DNA of 64,000 nt from an uncultured Clostridia bacterium. Its GTDB lineage: Bacteria > Bacillota > Clostridia > Oscillospirales > Ruminococcaceae. The notes under the pieces are model-generated. The model worked only from the letters and a program-made list of their open reading frames with translations. It made no database searches and was not told where the DNA came from. Below, in pieces: positions 9,979-20,463 of the stretch (within the stretch, counting starts at the first letter, position 1; each line of letters starts with the position of its first letter). The stretch is taken from the NCBI GenBank assembly GCA_947624745.1, contig CANQLR010000005.1, positions 27,802 through 91,801 on the forward strand. The letters run 5' to 3'. Made by a program: the position numbers and the translations under genes.

Positions 9979-12900
9979 TTATACGGTTACCTTTTCCTCC
10001 TGATTTTCGGGCTCCTTCATGGCCTTTCGCGCGGAGCTGAGCATTAGCTTTATCCTATTAAGCTGGTTTACCTCCGAGGCGCCGGGGTCATAGTCGACTG
10101 CGGCGATGTTCGCCTGAGGGTAAACTTTTTTAAGGTGCTTGATCATTCCCTTGCCGACGACGTGGTTCGGAAGGCACGCAAACGGCTGTATGCAGACGAT
10201 ATTCGGCACGCCGCTCTCCAAAAGCTCCGCCATTTCGCCGGTCAGGAACCACCCCTCGCCGTACTGATTCCCAAGGCTCAAAAACTGCTTGGCGAGGTCT
10301 GCGACTTCCTTTATCGGCATCGGCGGCTCGAAGCGCTTGCTGCGCTCCAACGCCCTGACGGCAGGCTTTCTCACCCACGCGATGGCCGCAACGCTCACCC
10401 TCGACATTATCGCCGACTTGAGCGGCGCGCCCAAAAACTCGTGCTTGTACTCGTTGTTGTAGACCGAGTAGTTCAGAAAGTCCATGAGATCCGGCACTAC
10501 CGCCTCGGCGCCCTCCGCCTCCAAAAGCTCGACAAGGTGATTGTTCGCGAGCGGCATATACTTGACGAGAATCTCCCCGACGACCCCGACGCGGGGCTTT
10601 TTCAGCCCCTCGACAAGCGGCAGCTCGTCAAAGTCTTTAACTATTCCCTCGCAGATCTTTTTATAGCTCATTTTGTTCTTGCCGACGAGCTGGTCGGTGC
10701 AAATTTTCAGCCATTTTTCGTGGAGCCTGTCTGCCGAGCCCTTCACCTTTTCATACGGCCTTGTGCGGTAGAGACAGCGCATGAACAGGTCGCCGTAGAC
10801 TACGCCCTTTCCGGCGGCGACAAGAAGCGGCAGAGTCATCTTGAAGCCCTCCGACTTCTCCATGCCGTTTGCGTTCAGGGAGATCACCGGGATCTTCGAC
10901 AGCCCCGCCTTGTCGAGCGCACGGCGAATGAAGCCGACGTAGTTCGAGGCGCGGCAGCACCCGCCCGTCTGTGTCATGATTATGGCGAGCTTGTCGGTGT
11001 CGTATTTGCCCGAAAGCACCGCTTCCATGACCTGCCCGACGGCGGTGATCGAGGGGAAGCAGGCGTCGTTGTTTACATAACGAAGCCCGGTGTCTATGGC
11101 GTTTCGGTTGTCGTTCGTCAGCACCTCGATGTTGAAGCCGTAGTGCTTAAAGACCGGCTCCAAGACCTCGAAGTGTATCGGCGACATCTGCGGGGCCAAG
11201 ATGGTATAGCCCTCGTCGTGCATTTTTTTGGTAAATCTTGTGCTCGTATATGTTATCGGCCTCGGCTCGGCAGTGATGTGCCTTTCGCGGCGCTGATTCA
11301 TCGCGGCGATGAGGCTTCTTATCCTTATCCTGACCGCGCCGAGGTTGTTGACCTCGTCGATCTTTAAGACTGTGTAGAGCTTGTTCGAGCCCTCCAAAAT
11401 CTCCGAGACCTGATCGGTAGTCACCGCGTCGAGCCCACAGCCGAAGGAGTTGAGCTGAATAAGCTCCATATCGTCGCGGGTTCTGACAAACTCCGCCGCG
11501 GAATAGAGCCGCGAGTGATAGACCCACTGATCCACCACCCTCACCGGCCTTTCGGGGTCAAAATCTATCGGCAGGCTGTCCTCCGAGAAAACGTCGAGGC
11601 CGTAGGAGGCGATAAGCTCGGGGATCCCGTGGTTTATCTCCGGGTCGATGTGATAGGGTCTTCCCGCCAAAACGATTCCCCTGCCGCCCCGCTTTTCCAT
11701 GGCCTCAAGAACGCGCTTGCCCTCGGCTCTGATGTCGGCCTTGGCCTTAAGCTGCTCCTCCCAAGCCTTATGTACGGCGGCGCGGACCTCCTCCTCGGGG
11801 ACGCCGAACTGCTTCACGAACATTCTCACAAGGCGGTCGGCGGCGGTTTTTTCGTCGGTCAGCGCTATGAACGGCCGAACGTATCTTATCCTGCCGTCGG
11901 CTATCTCCTCGATGTTGTTTTTGAGGTTCTCGGGATATGCCGCGACGATCGGGCAGTTGTAGTGGTTCTGCGCCCGGCGCGTCTCCTGATGCTCATAGAA
12001 CACGCAGGGGTGGAAGATCGTCTTTATGCCCTGATTTATAAGCCACTGGACGTGCCCGTGGGAGAGCTTTGCGGGGTAACACTCCGACTCGGACGGGATA
12101 GACTCCATTCCGAGCTCGTACAGCTTTCTGTCCGAAAACGGCGACAGCACCGCTCTGAAGCCGAGCTCCTTAAAATAGGTCGCCCAGAACGGGTAGTTTT
12201 CATACATATTTAAAACTCTCGGCAGGCCGATGACTCCCCTCGGGGCGTTTTCCTCCGAAAGCGGCTCATAGCCGAAGATCCTCTTTCGCTTAAATTCGAT
12301 GAGGTTTTCGCCCTTGGGGCCGGTGTGGTCTCCCCCGAGGCCGCGCTCGCAGCGGTTGCCGGTGATGTGCTTTCTTCCGCCCGGGAAGTGCGACACCGTG
12401 AGCATACAGTTATTGGTGCATTTTCCGCAGCGCGCGGTCGTGGTCTTTGAGGTCAGGGATATTATCTCGTCTATCGGGAGCATTCCGCTTTCCTGACCGC
12501 TGTACCGCTCTTTTGCGATCAAAGCCGCGCCGAACGCGCCCATTATCCCCGAAATGTCGGGGCAGGTGACGTTTACCCCGGCGATGCGCTCGAAAGCCCT
12601 CAGTACCGCTTTGTTATAGAAGGTTCCTCCCTGAACGACGATGTGCTCGCCGAGCTCCTTCGGGTCGGCAAGCTTGATGACCTTATAAAGCGCGTTTTTG
12701 ATGACCGAGTAGGCCAGCCCCGCCGATATATCCTCGACCGGGGCGCCCTCCTTCTGAGCCTGCTTGACGTTGGAGTTCATGAACACCGTGCAGCGGGTGC
12801 CGAGATCGACCGGGTTTTCGGCAAAGAGCGCCTTTTCGGCAAACTCCTCGGCGGTGTAGCCGAGAGAATTGGCAAAGTTTTCAATAAAGCTCCCGCAGCC

Positions 12901-14241
12901 GGACGAGCAGGCCTCGTTTAAAAGCACGTTGTCGACCGATCCGTTTTTCAGCTTTATGCACTTCATGTCCTGGCCGCCGATGTCCAGTACGCAGTCGACC
13001 TGGGGGTCGAAAAACGCGGCGGCGGCGGTGTGAGCGACCGTCTCGACCTCGGACTCGTCGAGCATGAAGGCCGCCTTCAGAAGCGCCTCACCGTAGCCGG
13101 TCGAGCAGGAGCGGGCGATCTTAGCCCCCTCGGGAAGCGCCTTTTTGAGCTCGGCCATGGCGTTCTGCGCGGCAGAGACCGGGTTGCCCTTGTTGTTGGT
13201 GTAGTAGGAAAACAGCAGCTTTCCGTCGCTCGAAATGACCGCCATTTTGGTCGTGGTCGAGCCGGCGTCGATGCCCAAAAAACACTCGCCGGAGTAGTCT
13301 TCGATACTCCCCTTTTCGACGACGGCGGCGCCGTGGCGTGCCAAAAACGCGTTATATTCCGCCTTGCTCTTAAAGAGCGGGTCGAGGCGCTTGATCTCGT
13401 AGCTCATCCTGACGCCGTGCTCCAGCCTGTCCCGAAGAGAGGAAAGAGAGACCTTTTCCCCGCTTTCGGCCTCGAGCGCTGCGCCCATAGCGGCAAAGAG
13501 GTGGCTGTTTTCGGGGTCGACGACGTTCTCGGGGGTGAGGTTCAGAGTTCTTATGAACGCCTTTTTCAGCTCGGTGAGAAAATGCAGCGGCCCGCCCAAA
13601 AACGCAACACAGCCGCGGATAGGCTTACCGCAGGCAAGCCCCGAGATGGTCTGGTTCACCACCGCTTGGAAGATGGAGGCGGCAAGGTCGGCTTTGGTCG
13701 CGCCCTCGTTGATGAGCGGCTGGATATCCGTCTTCGCGAAAACGCCGCAGCGCGCCGCGATGGGGTAAATTTCCTTATAGTTTTTCGCCTCGTTGTTGAG
13801 GCCCTCGGCGTCGGTCTGCAAAAGCGCCGCCATCTGGTCGATAAACGAGCCTGTGCCGCCAGCGCAAACGCCGTTCATACGCTCGTCGAGCCCGCCGCGG
13901 AAGTAGATTATCTTCGCGTCCTCGCCGCCGAGCTCGATCGCGACGTCGGTCTGCGGGGCGCTCATCTCGAGAGCGGACGCCACAGCCGAGACCTCCTGAA
14001 CAAACTCTATCCCGAGCGCCTTGCCGAGATTTATAGAGCCCGAGCCGGTTATCCCGACGCTGAAGCTTATCTCCCCGAGCTTTTCGCCGGCGTTTTTTAG
14101 GAGCTCGGTCAGAGTCTCCTGAATGTGCGCGCAGTGGCGCATATACTCGCCGAAGACGAGCTCGTTCTTTTCATTGAGAATGACCAGCTTGACCGTGGTC
14201 GAGCCGACGTCAATTCCCGCCTTGTAAAAGTTCATAAACAA
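9979..14241 (-). CDS. Large 2-hydroxyacyl-CoA dehydratase activase-related protein (two BadF/HgdC ATPase domains plus DUF2229/HgdB-like region)
   Basis: KAGIDVGSTTVKLVIL and CFLGIDAGSTTTKMAVI; GGQDMKCIKL; C-terminal HgdB-like sequence. Confidence 0.9.
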   Translation of the reverse strand: MFMNFYKAGIDVGSTTVKLVILNEKNELVFGEYMRHCAHIQETLTELLKNAGEKLGEISFSVGITGSGSINLGKALGIEFVQEVSAVASALEMSAPQTDVAIELGGEDAKIIYFRGGLDERMNGVCAGGTGSFIDQMAALLQTDAEGLNNEAKNYKEIYPIAARCGVFAKTDIQPLINEGATKADLAASIFQAVVNQTISGLACGKPIRGCVAFLGGPLHFLTELKKAFIRTLNLTPENVVDPENSHLFAAMGAALEAESGEKVSLSSLRDRLEHGVRMSYEIKRLDPLFKSKAEYNAFLARHGAAVVEKGSIEDYSGECFLGIDAGSTTTKMAVISSDGKLLFSYYTNNKGNPVSAAQNAMAELKKALPEGAKIARSCSTGYGEALLKAAFMLDESEVETVAHTAAAAFFDPQVDCVLDIGGQDMKCIKLKNGSVDNVLLNEACSSGCGSFIENFANSLGYTAEEFAEKALFAENPVDLGTRCTVFMNSNVKQAQKEGAPVEDISAGLAYSVIKNALYKVIKLADPKELGEHIVVQGGTFYNKAVLRAFERIAGVNVTCPDISGIMGAFGAALIAKERYSGQESGMLPIDEIISLTSKTTTARCGKCTNNCMLTVSHFPGGRKHITGNRCERGLGGDHTGPKGENLIEFKRKRIFGYEPLSEENAPRGVIGLPRVLNMYENYPFWATYFKELGFRAVLSPFSDRKLYELGMESIPSESECYPAKLSHGHVQWLINQGIKTIFHPCVFYEHQETRRAQNHYNCPIVAAYPENLKNNIEEIADGRIRYVRPFIALTDEKTAADRLVRMFVKQFGVPEEEVRAAVHKAWEEQLKAKADIRAEGKRVLEAMEKRGGRGIVLAGRPYHIDPEINHGIPELIASYGLDVFSEDSLPIDFDPERPVRVVDQWVYHSRLYSAAEFVRTRDDMELIQLNSFGCGLDAVTTDQVSEILEGSNKLYTVLKIDEVNNLGAVRIRIRSLIAAMNQRRERHITAEPRPITYTSTRFTKKMHDEGYTILAPQMSPIHFEVLEPVFKHYGFNIEVLTNDNRNAIDTGLRYVNNDACFPSITAVGQVMEAVLSGKYDTDKLAIIMTQTGGCCRASNYVGFIRRALDKAGLSKIPVISLNANGMEKSEGFKMTLPLLVAAGKGVVYGDLFMRCLYRTRPYEKVKGSADRLHEKWLKICTDQLVGKNKMSYKKICEGIVKDFDELPLVEGLKKPRVGVVGEILVKYMPLANNHLVELLEAEGAEAVVPDLMDFLNYSVYNNEYKHEFLGAPLKSAIMSRVSVAAIAWVRKPAVRALERSKRFEPPMPIKEVADLAKQFLSLGNQYGEGWFLTGEMAELLESGVPNIVCIQPFACLPNHVVGKGMIKHLKKVYPQANIAAVDYDPGASEVNQLNRIKLMLSSARKAMKEPENQEEKVTV

Positions 14242-14250
14242 CCCTTCTTT

Positions 14251-14991
14251 TTATTTCGGAGCGCTTTTTCCGCGCTTTTCGAGCATATCCTTAAGCTCCT
14301 CGATATGCTCCCTTAAGCTTCTCTCGCTCTTCAGCGCCATAAAGAAGTGCGGCTTTAAATTCGCGCCGTCGCGGAAGCTTCTGATATGCGCCTTGAGCTG
14401 CTCGTATTTTACTATGACGTCGTTCTCCTCGGCGTATTTTTTTACCTTTGCTGCAAGGTGGGACGAATACGCCACGTCGATGATGAAAACGCCGAAGAAC
14501 AGGCCGATGAAGAAGCTGAACGCGAGGTTCTGCGAAAGCCACCAAAGAGCGTTCAGTATCCTCGGGTGGATCAAAAAGTAGTAGGCCGCGCCCATCAGCG
14601 CCCATATCATGGAAAACTTCGGGCAGATTATCCCGCCGATGTTCCCCCACTCGTTCCGATAGTCCCACAGCCTCATGTTGAAGTATTTCAGGCTCACATA
14701 TCCCGCGATGAATTCTATCACAGTCATCATCACCGCCATGAACGCGAAGAGTATCAGCTTTCGCGGCAGGGGCGATATGAACATTATTTTTTCCTCAAAA
14801 AGCGCGGCAAGAAAGAGTATACAGAGCCCCGAGCCGTAGAGCGGAAGGTAGGGCCCCACGCAGAAGCCGGGGTTTATCCACTTTCTTTCGGGGTTCGCGG
14901 CCGAGAAGAACCGCCGGTAAATCAGCTCTAATACCCACCCGAAGACCGAGCCTATGAAGAATAAAAACGCAAGCGCTAAAAGTACTGTCAT
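14251..14991 (-). CDS. Putative ABC-transporter permease-like membrane protein (PF06541/CmpB-like)
   Basis: FFIGSVFGWVLELIYRRF...WINPGFCVGPYLPLYGSGL; start set at MTVLLALAF. Confidence 0.75.
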   Translation of the reverse strand: MTVLLALAFLFFIGSVFGWVLELIYRRFFSAANPERKWINPGFCVGPYLPLYGSGLCILFLAALFEEKIMFISPLPRKLILFAFMAVMMTVIEFIAGYVSLKYFNMRLWDYRNEWGNIGGIICPKFSMIWALMGAAYYFLIHPRILNALWWLSQNLAFSFFIGLFFGVFIIDVAYSSHLAAKVKKYAEENDVIVKYEQLKAHIRSFRDGANLKPHFFMALKSERSLREHIEELKDMLEKRGKSAPK

Positions 14992-15107
14992 GTCCGATTC
15001 CTTCTTTTGTCGATATATAATATATTCTATCACTTTTTATGCTGTTTGTCAAATGACAATTTGATGAAAGATGAGCTCCCGATTTCTTAAAAAATTTCAC
15101 CCGCCTA

Positions 15108-15136
15108 TTGCAATCCGAAGAAAAATATGATACAAT
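15108..15136 (+). promoter_or_regulatory. Promoter of DtxR-like regulator
   Basis: TTGCAA (15108-15113), 17 nt, TACAAT (15131-15136). Confidence 0.65.
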
Positions 15137-15182
15137 TAGTATATCAAATTATGTCCGCATATCAAAAAGGAGGGTGAAAGCC

Positions 15183-15545
15183 GTGCAGGAATCGGGAGAG
15201 ATGTATCTTGAGACCATTCTGATACTTTCGCAAAAGGGCGGAGTTCGCTCTATAGACGTATGCGAGGAGATGGGCTATTCAAAGCCGAGCGTTTCGCGGG
15301 CGGTGGGCATACTTAAAAGCGGCGGATATATTTCGGTCGACCGGGACGGATATATAACCCTCACCGACGAGGGGAGATACGTCGCCGAAAGGACATACGA
15401 ACGGCACAAGGTTTTGACGTCGTTCTTTGAAAAGATCGGGGTCAGCCCGAAAAACGCCTCGGAGGACGCCTGCAAGATAGAGCACGACATCTCGGACGAG
15501 AGCTTTAACGCCCTGAAAAAATATATTGCCGAAAAGCTGCAATAA
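15183..15545 (+). CDS. DtxR/MntR-family metal-dependent transcriptional regulator
   Basis: SGEMYLETILILSQKGGVRSIDVCEEMGYSKPSVSRAVGILKSGGYI; GTG start with AAGGAGGG upstream. Confidence 0.85.
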   Translation: MQESGEMYLETILILSQKGGVRSIDVCEEMGYSKPSVSRAVGILKSGGYISVDRDGYITLTDEGRYVAERTYERHKVLTSFFEKIGVSPKNASEDACKIEHDISDESFNALKKYIAEKLQ

Positions 15546-15581
15546 TTCCATATATATATGACATAAGAAAGAGGATGAACC

Positions 15582-18554
15582 ATGAGCCTGAAACACCTTG
15601 CAGCGGTGCTTACCGCCCTTGTGTGCGTACTTAGCCTCGGCTGTACGGCATTTGCCATCGACAGCCCCGACGACCCCTACGTCGTCACCCTTTACAACGA
15701 GTCCAACGGACTTCCCACCGGCGAGGCCAACGAAGTCATTCAGACCTCGGACGGCTATGTCTGGATGGGCTCATACGGCGGACTTATACGCTATGACGGC
15801 ACGAATTTCCGCAATTTCAGCCTTGAGGAGCGGATAGAATCGTCGTCGATACGCGCTCTCATTGAGGACAGCTCGGGGCGGCTGTGGATAGGCACCAACG
15901 ACGCCGGCGTATTCGTGATGGAAAACGGCGAGATAAGCCATATCCCCTGCGAGAGCGAAAGTTCGTTTTTATGTATCCGCGATTTTGCGGTCGCCTCGGA
16001 CGGCACCGTTTACGCGGCCTCTAACTCGGGTATAGCATACGTTAAGGACGGCACGCTTATTCCCGCGGAGGGCGAGCACGCGGTCGGCGGCACGGTATAT
16101 TCGGTCGACGTTGACGGCTCGGGCAGAGTCTGGGGAGCGCTGAACGGCGGCGTTGTGGTAGTTTTAAAAAACGGCCGCGAGGAGAGAACCTATTCCTCGG
16201 CGGATCTTTTCCCCGGCGGAGATGAAATTTACTGCACGGGCTCGGACGATAAGGGCCGGATCTATCTCGGCACCTCCGGGCAGAAGCTCGCAAGGCTGCC
16301 CGCGGACTGGGACGGCGACGCCTCGAAGGCGGAGTTCATCGAGACCCCGGGGGTCACCACCCACAACATGATAAGGACCGGCCCCGACGGCTCGGTGATA
16401 GTATGCGGAAACGTCGGCGCCTGCGTAATTCTCAAGGACGGGCGGCAGATAACCTTCGGCGAGAACGACCACGCGGCATCGCTCAACTCGGGCTGCATGG
16501 ACTATGAGGGAAATATCTGGCTCGCATCTACAAGCTTCGGCATAATAAAATACACCGAGGGCTGCTATGAAAGCCCGAACCTTAAGGCCGGGCTCTCCGG
16601 CATTCCCTTAAACGCCATAATCAAGCAGGGCGGGCTCTTTTTCATCGCGACCGACACGGGGATTCTCTGCTACACCTCCGATTGGGAGCCGGTGACTAAC
16701 TCCCTTACCGAGCTTTACGACGACGTGCGGGTCCGCAGCCTTGCCGCCGACAGTGACGGAAACGTCTGGGCGGCTACATACGACACCAAAAACACGGTCG
16801 CCTGCTTCGACCCCGAGACCGACGGGATAAAGACCTACGGCACTGCAGAGGGGCTTCTTTCAAACGGCGCGAGGACGGTCTATATGCTCTCGGACGGCTC
16901 GGTCGCGGTCGGCACGCAGCAGGGGCTCAATATCATCAAAAACGGCGAGATCACGGCCTCCTACGGCACCGCCGAGGGGCTCTCCACGCCTTCGGTTTTG
17001 TGCACCGTCGAGACGCCCTCCGGCTCGGTGCTCGTCGGCTCGGACGGCGGAGGGATATATGAAATAACAAAATCCGGCGAGGTCATAAACCACGGCTTCT
17101 CCGAGGGGCTTTCCGAGGGCGTGGTGCTGAGAATACTCCTCGACGAACAGAGCGGCGGGTACTTTGTCAGCGCGGGGTCGTCGCTTTACTTCTTCGACGG
17201 CTCGGCGTTCACCCTCCTTCCGATACAAAAGGGCGCGGGCTCGGTGTTCGACTTCACCCTGCGCGACGGCTGCCTTTGGATTCTTCAGAACAACGGCATT
17301 CTGCGCTATGACCGCGAGGCGGTTCTGAGCGGCGAGACTGTCTCACCGAAGGAATACGGCTTTGAGTACGGGCTTTCGGGCTCGCTGAACGCCAACACAT
17401 GGAACTGGATCGACCCCGAGGACGGCAGCCTCTACCTTGCGACAAGAAGCGGCGTTTCGGTGTTCGAGTTCGGGGGAGTCGAAAACGCAGTCCCGAAAGC
17501 GATAATAAACGGCGTTTCGGTCGACGGCAGCGAGATGATCAACCCGCAGTCGGTCGAGCTTAAAAGCGACGTGAACAGAATTACCATCGACTTCTCGGCG
17601 CTCACCTATACCGGCACCTCCGACGTCGTCATGGAATACATTTTGGAGGGCTTCGACAAGGAGGCAACCGTCGCCGACGGCAGCACCGCCTCGGTCAGCT
17701 ACACCAACCTCCCCGGCGGCGACTACAGCTTTATTCTCACCGTTTACGACCCCGAGGAGCCCGAAAAGGCGACCGTTTGCAGGGTCGAGATCGCAAAGGA
17801 CAAGAAAATTTACGAGCACCCCGTTTTCTTCGCGGGGATAATGATCTTGGCAGCAGCGGCGATCGCGGGCGTGGTGCTTCTGTTCGAGCGCGCGAAGGTA
17901 AGATCCGCCGAAAAGCGCCAGCGAGAATACCGCGATATCGTCGAGCAGTCGCTCCAGACCTTCGCACGCGCCATCGACGCCAAGGATAAATACACCAACG
18001 GCCACAGCCTTAGGGTCGCGGAATATTCGGTCGAGCTTGCAAAGCGCCTCGGGCTTTCGCCGAAGGAGCAGGAAAACGTCTACTACATCGCGCTTTTGCA
18101 CGACATCGGAAAGATCGGCATTCCCGACTCGATACTCAACAAGCCGGGCAAGCTGACCGACGAGGAGCGCAAGCTCATTCAGAATCACCCGCTCATCGGC
18201 GGAGAGATACTCCGCGACTTTACCGCCATCGACGGCATTGCCGACGGCGCGAAGTTCCACCACGAGCGGATCGACGGAAACGGCTATAACAAGGGCCTCA
18301 AGGGCGACGAGATACCGCTTATCGCGCGGATAATCGGCGTTGCGGACACCTATGACGCCATGAGCTCGACCCGCTGCTATCGCCCCGCGCTCTCGGAGGA
18401 CTTCATCGTCGAGGAGCTTAAACGGGTCGCGGGAACGCAGCTCGACGAAAGGATCGTGCCGCATATGCTCGACATGATTTCGGAGGGCATCGCGCCGCTC
18501 GCGAACGACGCGCACAAGGAGGCGCACGACATCGCCTCGCACTACAAGACCTGA
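15582..18554 (+). CDS. Two-component-regulator-propeller sensor with Y_Y_Y domain, TM and C-terminal HD-GYP phosphodiesterase
   Basis: Repeated DGYVWMGSYGGLIRYDG-type blades; single TM; HDIGKIGIPDSIL...HPLIGGEIL HD-GYP motifs. Confidence 0.88.
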   Translation: MSLKHLAAVLTALVCVLSLGCTAFAIDSPDDPYVVTLYNESNGLPTGEANEVIQTSDGYVWMGSYGGLIRYDGTNFRNFSLEERIESSSIRALIEDSSGRLWIGTNDAGVFVMENGEISHIPCESESSFLCIRDFAVASDGTVYAASNSGIAYVKDGTLIPAEGEHAVGGTVYSVDVDGSGRVWGALNGGVVVVLKNGREERTYSSADLFPGGDEIYCTGSDDKGRIYLGTSGQKLARLPADWDGDASKAEFIETPGVTTHNMIRTGPDGSVIVCGNVGACVILKDGRQITFGENDHAASLNSGCMDYEGNIWLASTSFGIIKYTEGCYESPNLKAGLSGIPLNAIIKQGGLFFIATDTGILCYTSDWEPVTNSLTELYDDVRVRSLAADSDGNVWAATYDTKNTVACFDPETDGIKTYGTAEGLLSNGARTVYMLSDGSVAVGTQQGLNIIKNGEITASYGTAEGLSTPSVLCTVETPSGSVLVGSDGGGIYEITKSGEVINHGFSEGLSEGVVLRILLDEQSGGYFVSAGSSLYFFDGSAFTLLPIQKGAGSVFDFTLRDGCLWILQNNGILRYDREAVLSGETVSPKEYGFEYGLSGSLNANTWNWIDPEDGSLYLATRSGVSVFEFGGVENAVPKAIINGVSVDGSEMINPQSVELKSDVNRITIDFSALTYTGTSDVVMEYILEGFDKEATVADGSTASVSYTNLPGGDYSFILTVYDPEEPEKATVCRVEIAKDKKIYEHPVFFAGIMILAAAAIAGVVLLFERAKVRSAEKRQREYRDIVEQSLQTFARAIDAKDKYTNGHSLRVAEYSVELAKRLGLSPKEQENVYYIALLHDIGKIGIPDSILNKPGKLTDEERKLIQNHPLIGGEILRDFTAIDGIADGAKFHHERIDGNGYNKGLKGDEIPLIARIIGVADTYDAMSSTRCYRPALSEDFIVEELKRVAGTQLDERIVPHMLDMISEGIAPLANDAHKEAHDIASHYKT

Positions 18555-18555
18555 C

Positions 18556-18595
18556 AAAAAGACCTGATACAGCGCGTATCAGGTCTTATTTTTTG
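18556..18595 (+). terminator. Rho-independent terminator
   Basis: AAGACCTGATAC-AGCGC-GTATCAGGTCTT then ATTTTTT. Confidence 0.85.
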
Positions 18596-18601
18596 ATTTT
18601 T

Positions 18602-19168
18602 TCAGGAGCGGTACGGGTTCAACAGGCCGACGGAAAACTCACGATGTATGATAACCGAGTCATCGTTTGCGTTTATAACGTCAAAGGAAACTTTAATCGC
18701 GGAGACTTTTTCTCCTTCATCGTCCGTATCGTCAATCAAATTGAAATACAAGTCTTTCAGTCCCAGCCTGCCGACCGCCTTGTCGGAGTAAGCTCCCTCT
18801 CCAAAAGGCGAGTAAGTTTCTCCCGACGGCTTCTCAAAAACAATTTTCTGATCGACAAGCTTAATCGTAACAGTGTTGGCATATGCGCTTCCACCATATG
18901 TAAATGTCTCGCTATTTTCTCCCATATCTTCAAATTCTATATCTCCCACTTCTACAGCGGTCCGCAGCTCGTTCGAGATGTAATTCGTCACGAGCGAGGC
19001 CAGAATATCGGCGTCGTTGACCTTTATGCTGTCCCGCCGCACCGCGTAGGCGGTCGTCATTCCGACCAGCACCGCCGAGCCGAACAGCGAAAGGAGCGCC
19101 ACCGTGACGAGCATTTCGGTCAGCGTGAAGCCCGCACGGCTCTTAACTTTTTTAATTAACTTTTTCAT
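18602..19168 (-). CDS. Prepilin N-methylation-domain protein (minor pseudopilin)
   Basis: KSRAGFTLTEMLVTVALLSLFGSAVLVGM. Confidence 0.85.
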   Translation of the reverse strand: MKKLIKKVKSRAGFTLTEMLVTVALLSLFGSAVLVGMTTAYAVRRDSIKVNDADILASLVTNYISNELRTAVEVGDIEFEDMGENSETFTYGGSAYANTVTIKLVDQKIVFEKPSGETYSPFGEGAYSDKAVGRLGLKDLYFNLIDDTDDEGEKVSAIKVSFDVINANDDSVIIHREFSVGLLNPYRS

Positions 19169-19189
19169 GCCGCGAGCCTCCTTTTTAGG

Positions 19190-19549
19190 TCATTCGCCGC
19201 TTTTTTTAATTTTTTTATAGGAAATGAGCTCATTTTCTACGCTGTAAATTTTAACGTCAACAGTGTAAGGCTCCACAGAGCTATCATCTGGAATGCTTAT
19301 CGTAACAGTTCCGTCTTTTCGCTGACCTTCCTCAACTCCGTCGGGTGCATCCATAATCGGGTTGCCGTAGGTCTCTGCATATCCCAGCTTGTAAAGATAC
19401 TGCTGATCGCGGTTTTTGACCTGCATTGTCATTTTCCCCGCGGCCATTATCATAGTGACCAAAAGCCCGATGGACAGGCCGAGGATCACGATCGACACAA
19501 GCATTTCGGCCAGCGTCTCGCCGCTTTTTGAGCGAAGTTTTTTCATCAT
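19190..19549 (-). CDS. Minor pseudopilin-like protein
   Basis: KSGETLAEMLVSIVILGLSIGLLVTMIM, prepilin-like TM. Confidence 0.75.
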   Translation of the reverse strand: MMKKLRSKSGETLAEMLVSIVILGLSIGLLVTMIMAAGKMTMQVKNRDQQYLYKLGYAETYGNPIMDAPDGVEEGQRKDGTVTISIPDDSSVEPYTVDVKIYSVENELISYKKIKKSGE

Positions 19550-20442
19550 GATGCCTCCTCCTTAGAATCAGTCTTTCTTTTGATTACTGCTTCACTGAAA
19601 TCAAGCTTAACTGTCGTGGTTTGTGTGCTCATGTAGGCAACCTTTTCCTCTATACTAAACGGTTCACCGTCAAAATCAAGACAGCCATCAACGCAACTTA
19701 AGGTAATTTGTTTATATTGGTTATCGTGCGTATATGTTGGAAATACAATCCTGCCGGACATTTCAAAAACAATATTATCATAAGTTACAGTTACCCTTAC
19801 ATAGCTCGGTTCAGACGAATAATCCTTCGTATCGTTGTCAAAAACGATATCAACATATGCAACCTTTTCCTCGTCTATCTCGTTGCATTTAATAGCCAAT
19901 CTTTGGCCTTCTGAAATTTCTCCAATGTCCTTTTTGAACTCTTCGTATTTTTTTCCGGTCCAAAGATATTCTTCACTGCCCTGATTGTTATCATTTAAAA
20001 AGGCTTTTTTGTTGATGGTTATAAGATCGTCCATAATAAAATGAGCTATTTTTTCCTTAACATCAACATCTCCACGCTTGAATTCATACGTCGGGTCTGG
20101 CATGTCAGCAGCGTCAACATCAACCTCAATTTTATGTGGCGTTGTAAACGTGTGCTCCACAGTAGGATCAGGCGTCAGTTTAAAATCCGTATCGGTGTTA
20201 AGAGTAAATTTATATGTGCCCGTAACCTCAATGCCGTCGAGCTCGCTGCGAATGAGCTGCGCTGCGGAGGCGGCGGCGAGGTACTGCTGGGCGTCGCCCT
20301 CGAGGTAGCTGTAGCGGCCGACGTTCGAGCCGGCGGCGGTAATGGCTGCGGCGCCGGCGAGCGCGCACACCAGAAACAGCAGCAGCGCCAGCATAATGGA
20401 CGCCCCGCGGCGGTTATTAAATTTTCTGCATAATTTTTCCAT
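19546..20442 (-). CDS. PilX-like pilus assembly/minor pilin protein
   Basis: NNRRGASIMLALLLFLVCALAGAAAITAAGSN; overlaps the 119-aa pseudopilin gene. Confidence 0.6.
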   Translation of the reverse strand: MEKLCRKFNNRRGASIMLALLLFLVCALAGAAAITAAGSNVGRYSYLEGDAQQYLAAASAAQLIRSELDGIEVTGTYKFTLNTDTDFKLTPDPTVEHTFTTPHKIEVDVDAADMPDPTYEFKRGDVDVKEKIAHFIMDDLITINKKAFLNDNNQGSEEYLWTGKKYEEFKKDIGEISEGQRLAIKCNEIDEEKVAYVDIVFDNDTKDYSSEPSYVRVTVTYDNIVFEMSGRIVFPTYTHDNQYKQITLSCVDGCLDFDGEPFSIEEKVAYMSTQTTTVKLDFSEAVIKRKTDSKEEAS

Positions 20443-20463
20443 CGCGGGGTCTCCTTTCGGGGG

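Noticed and set aside
17343-18557. 404-aa minus-strand ORF opposite the HD-GYP gene
   Set aside because: Antisense shadow of a clear coding sequence
18593-19159. 188-aa plus-strand ORF
   Set aside because: Exactly antisense to the pseudopilin gene, which has the diagnostic GFTLTEM motif
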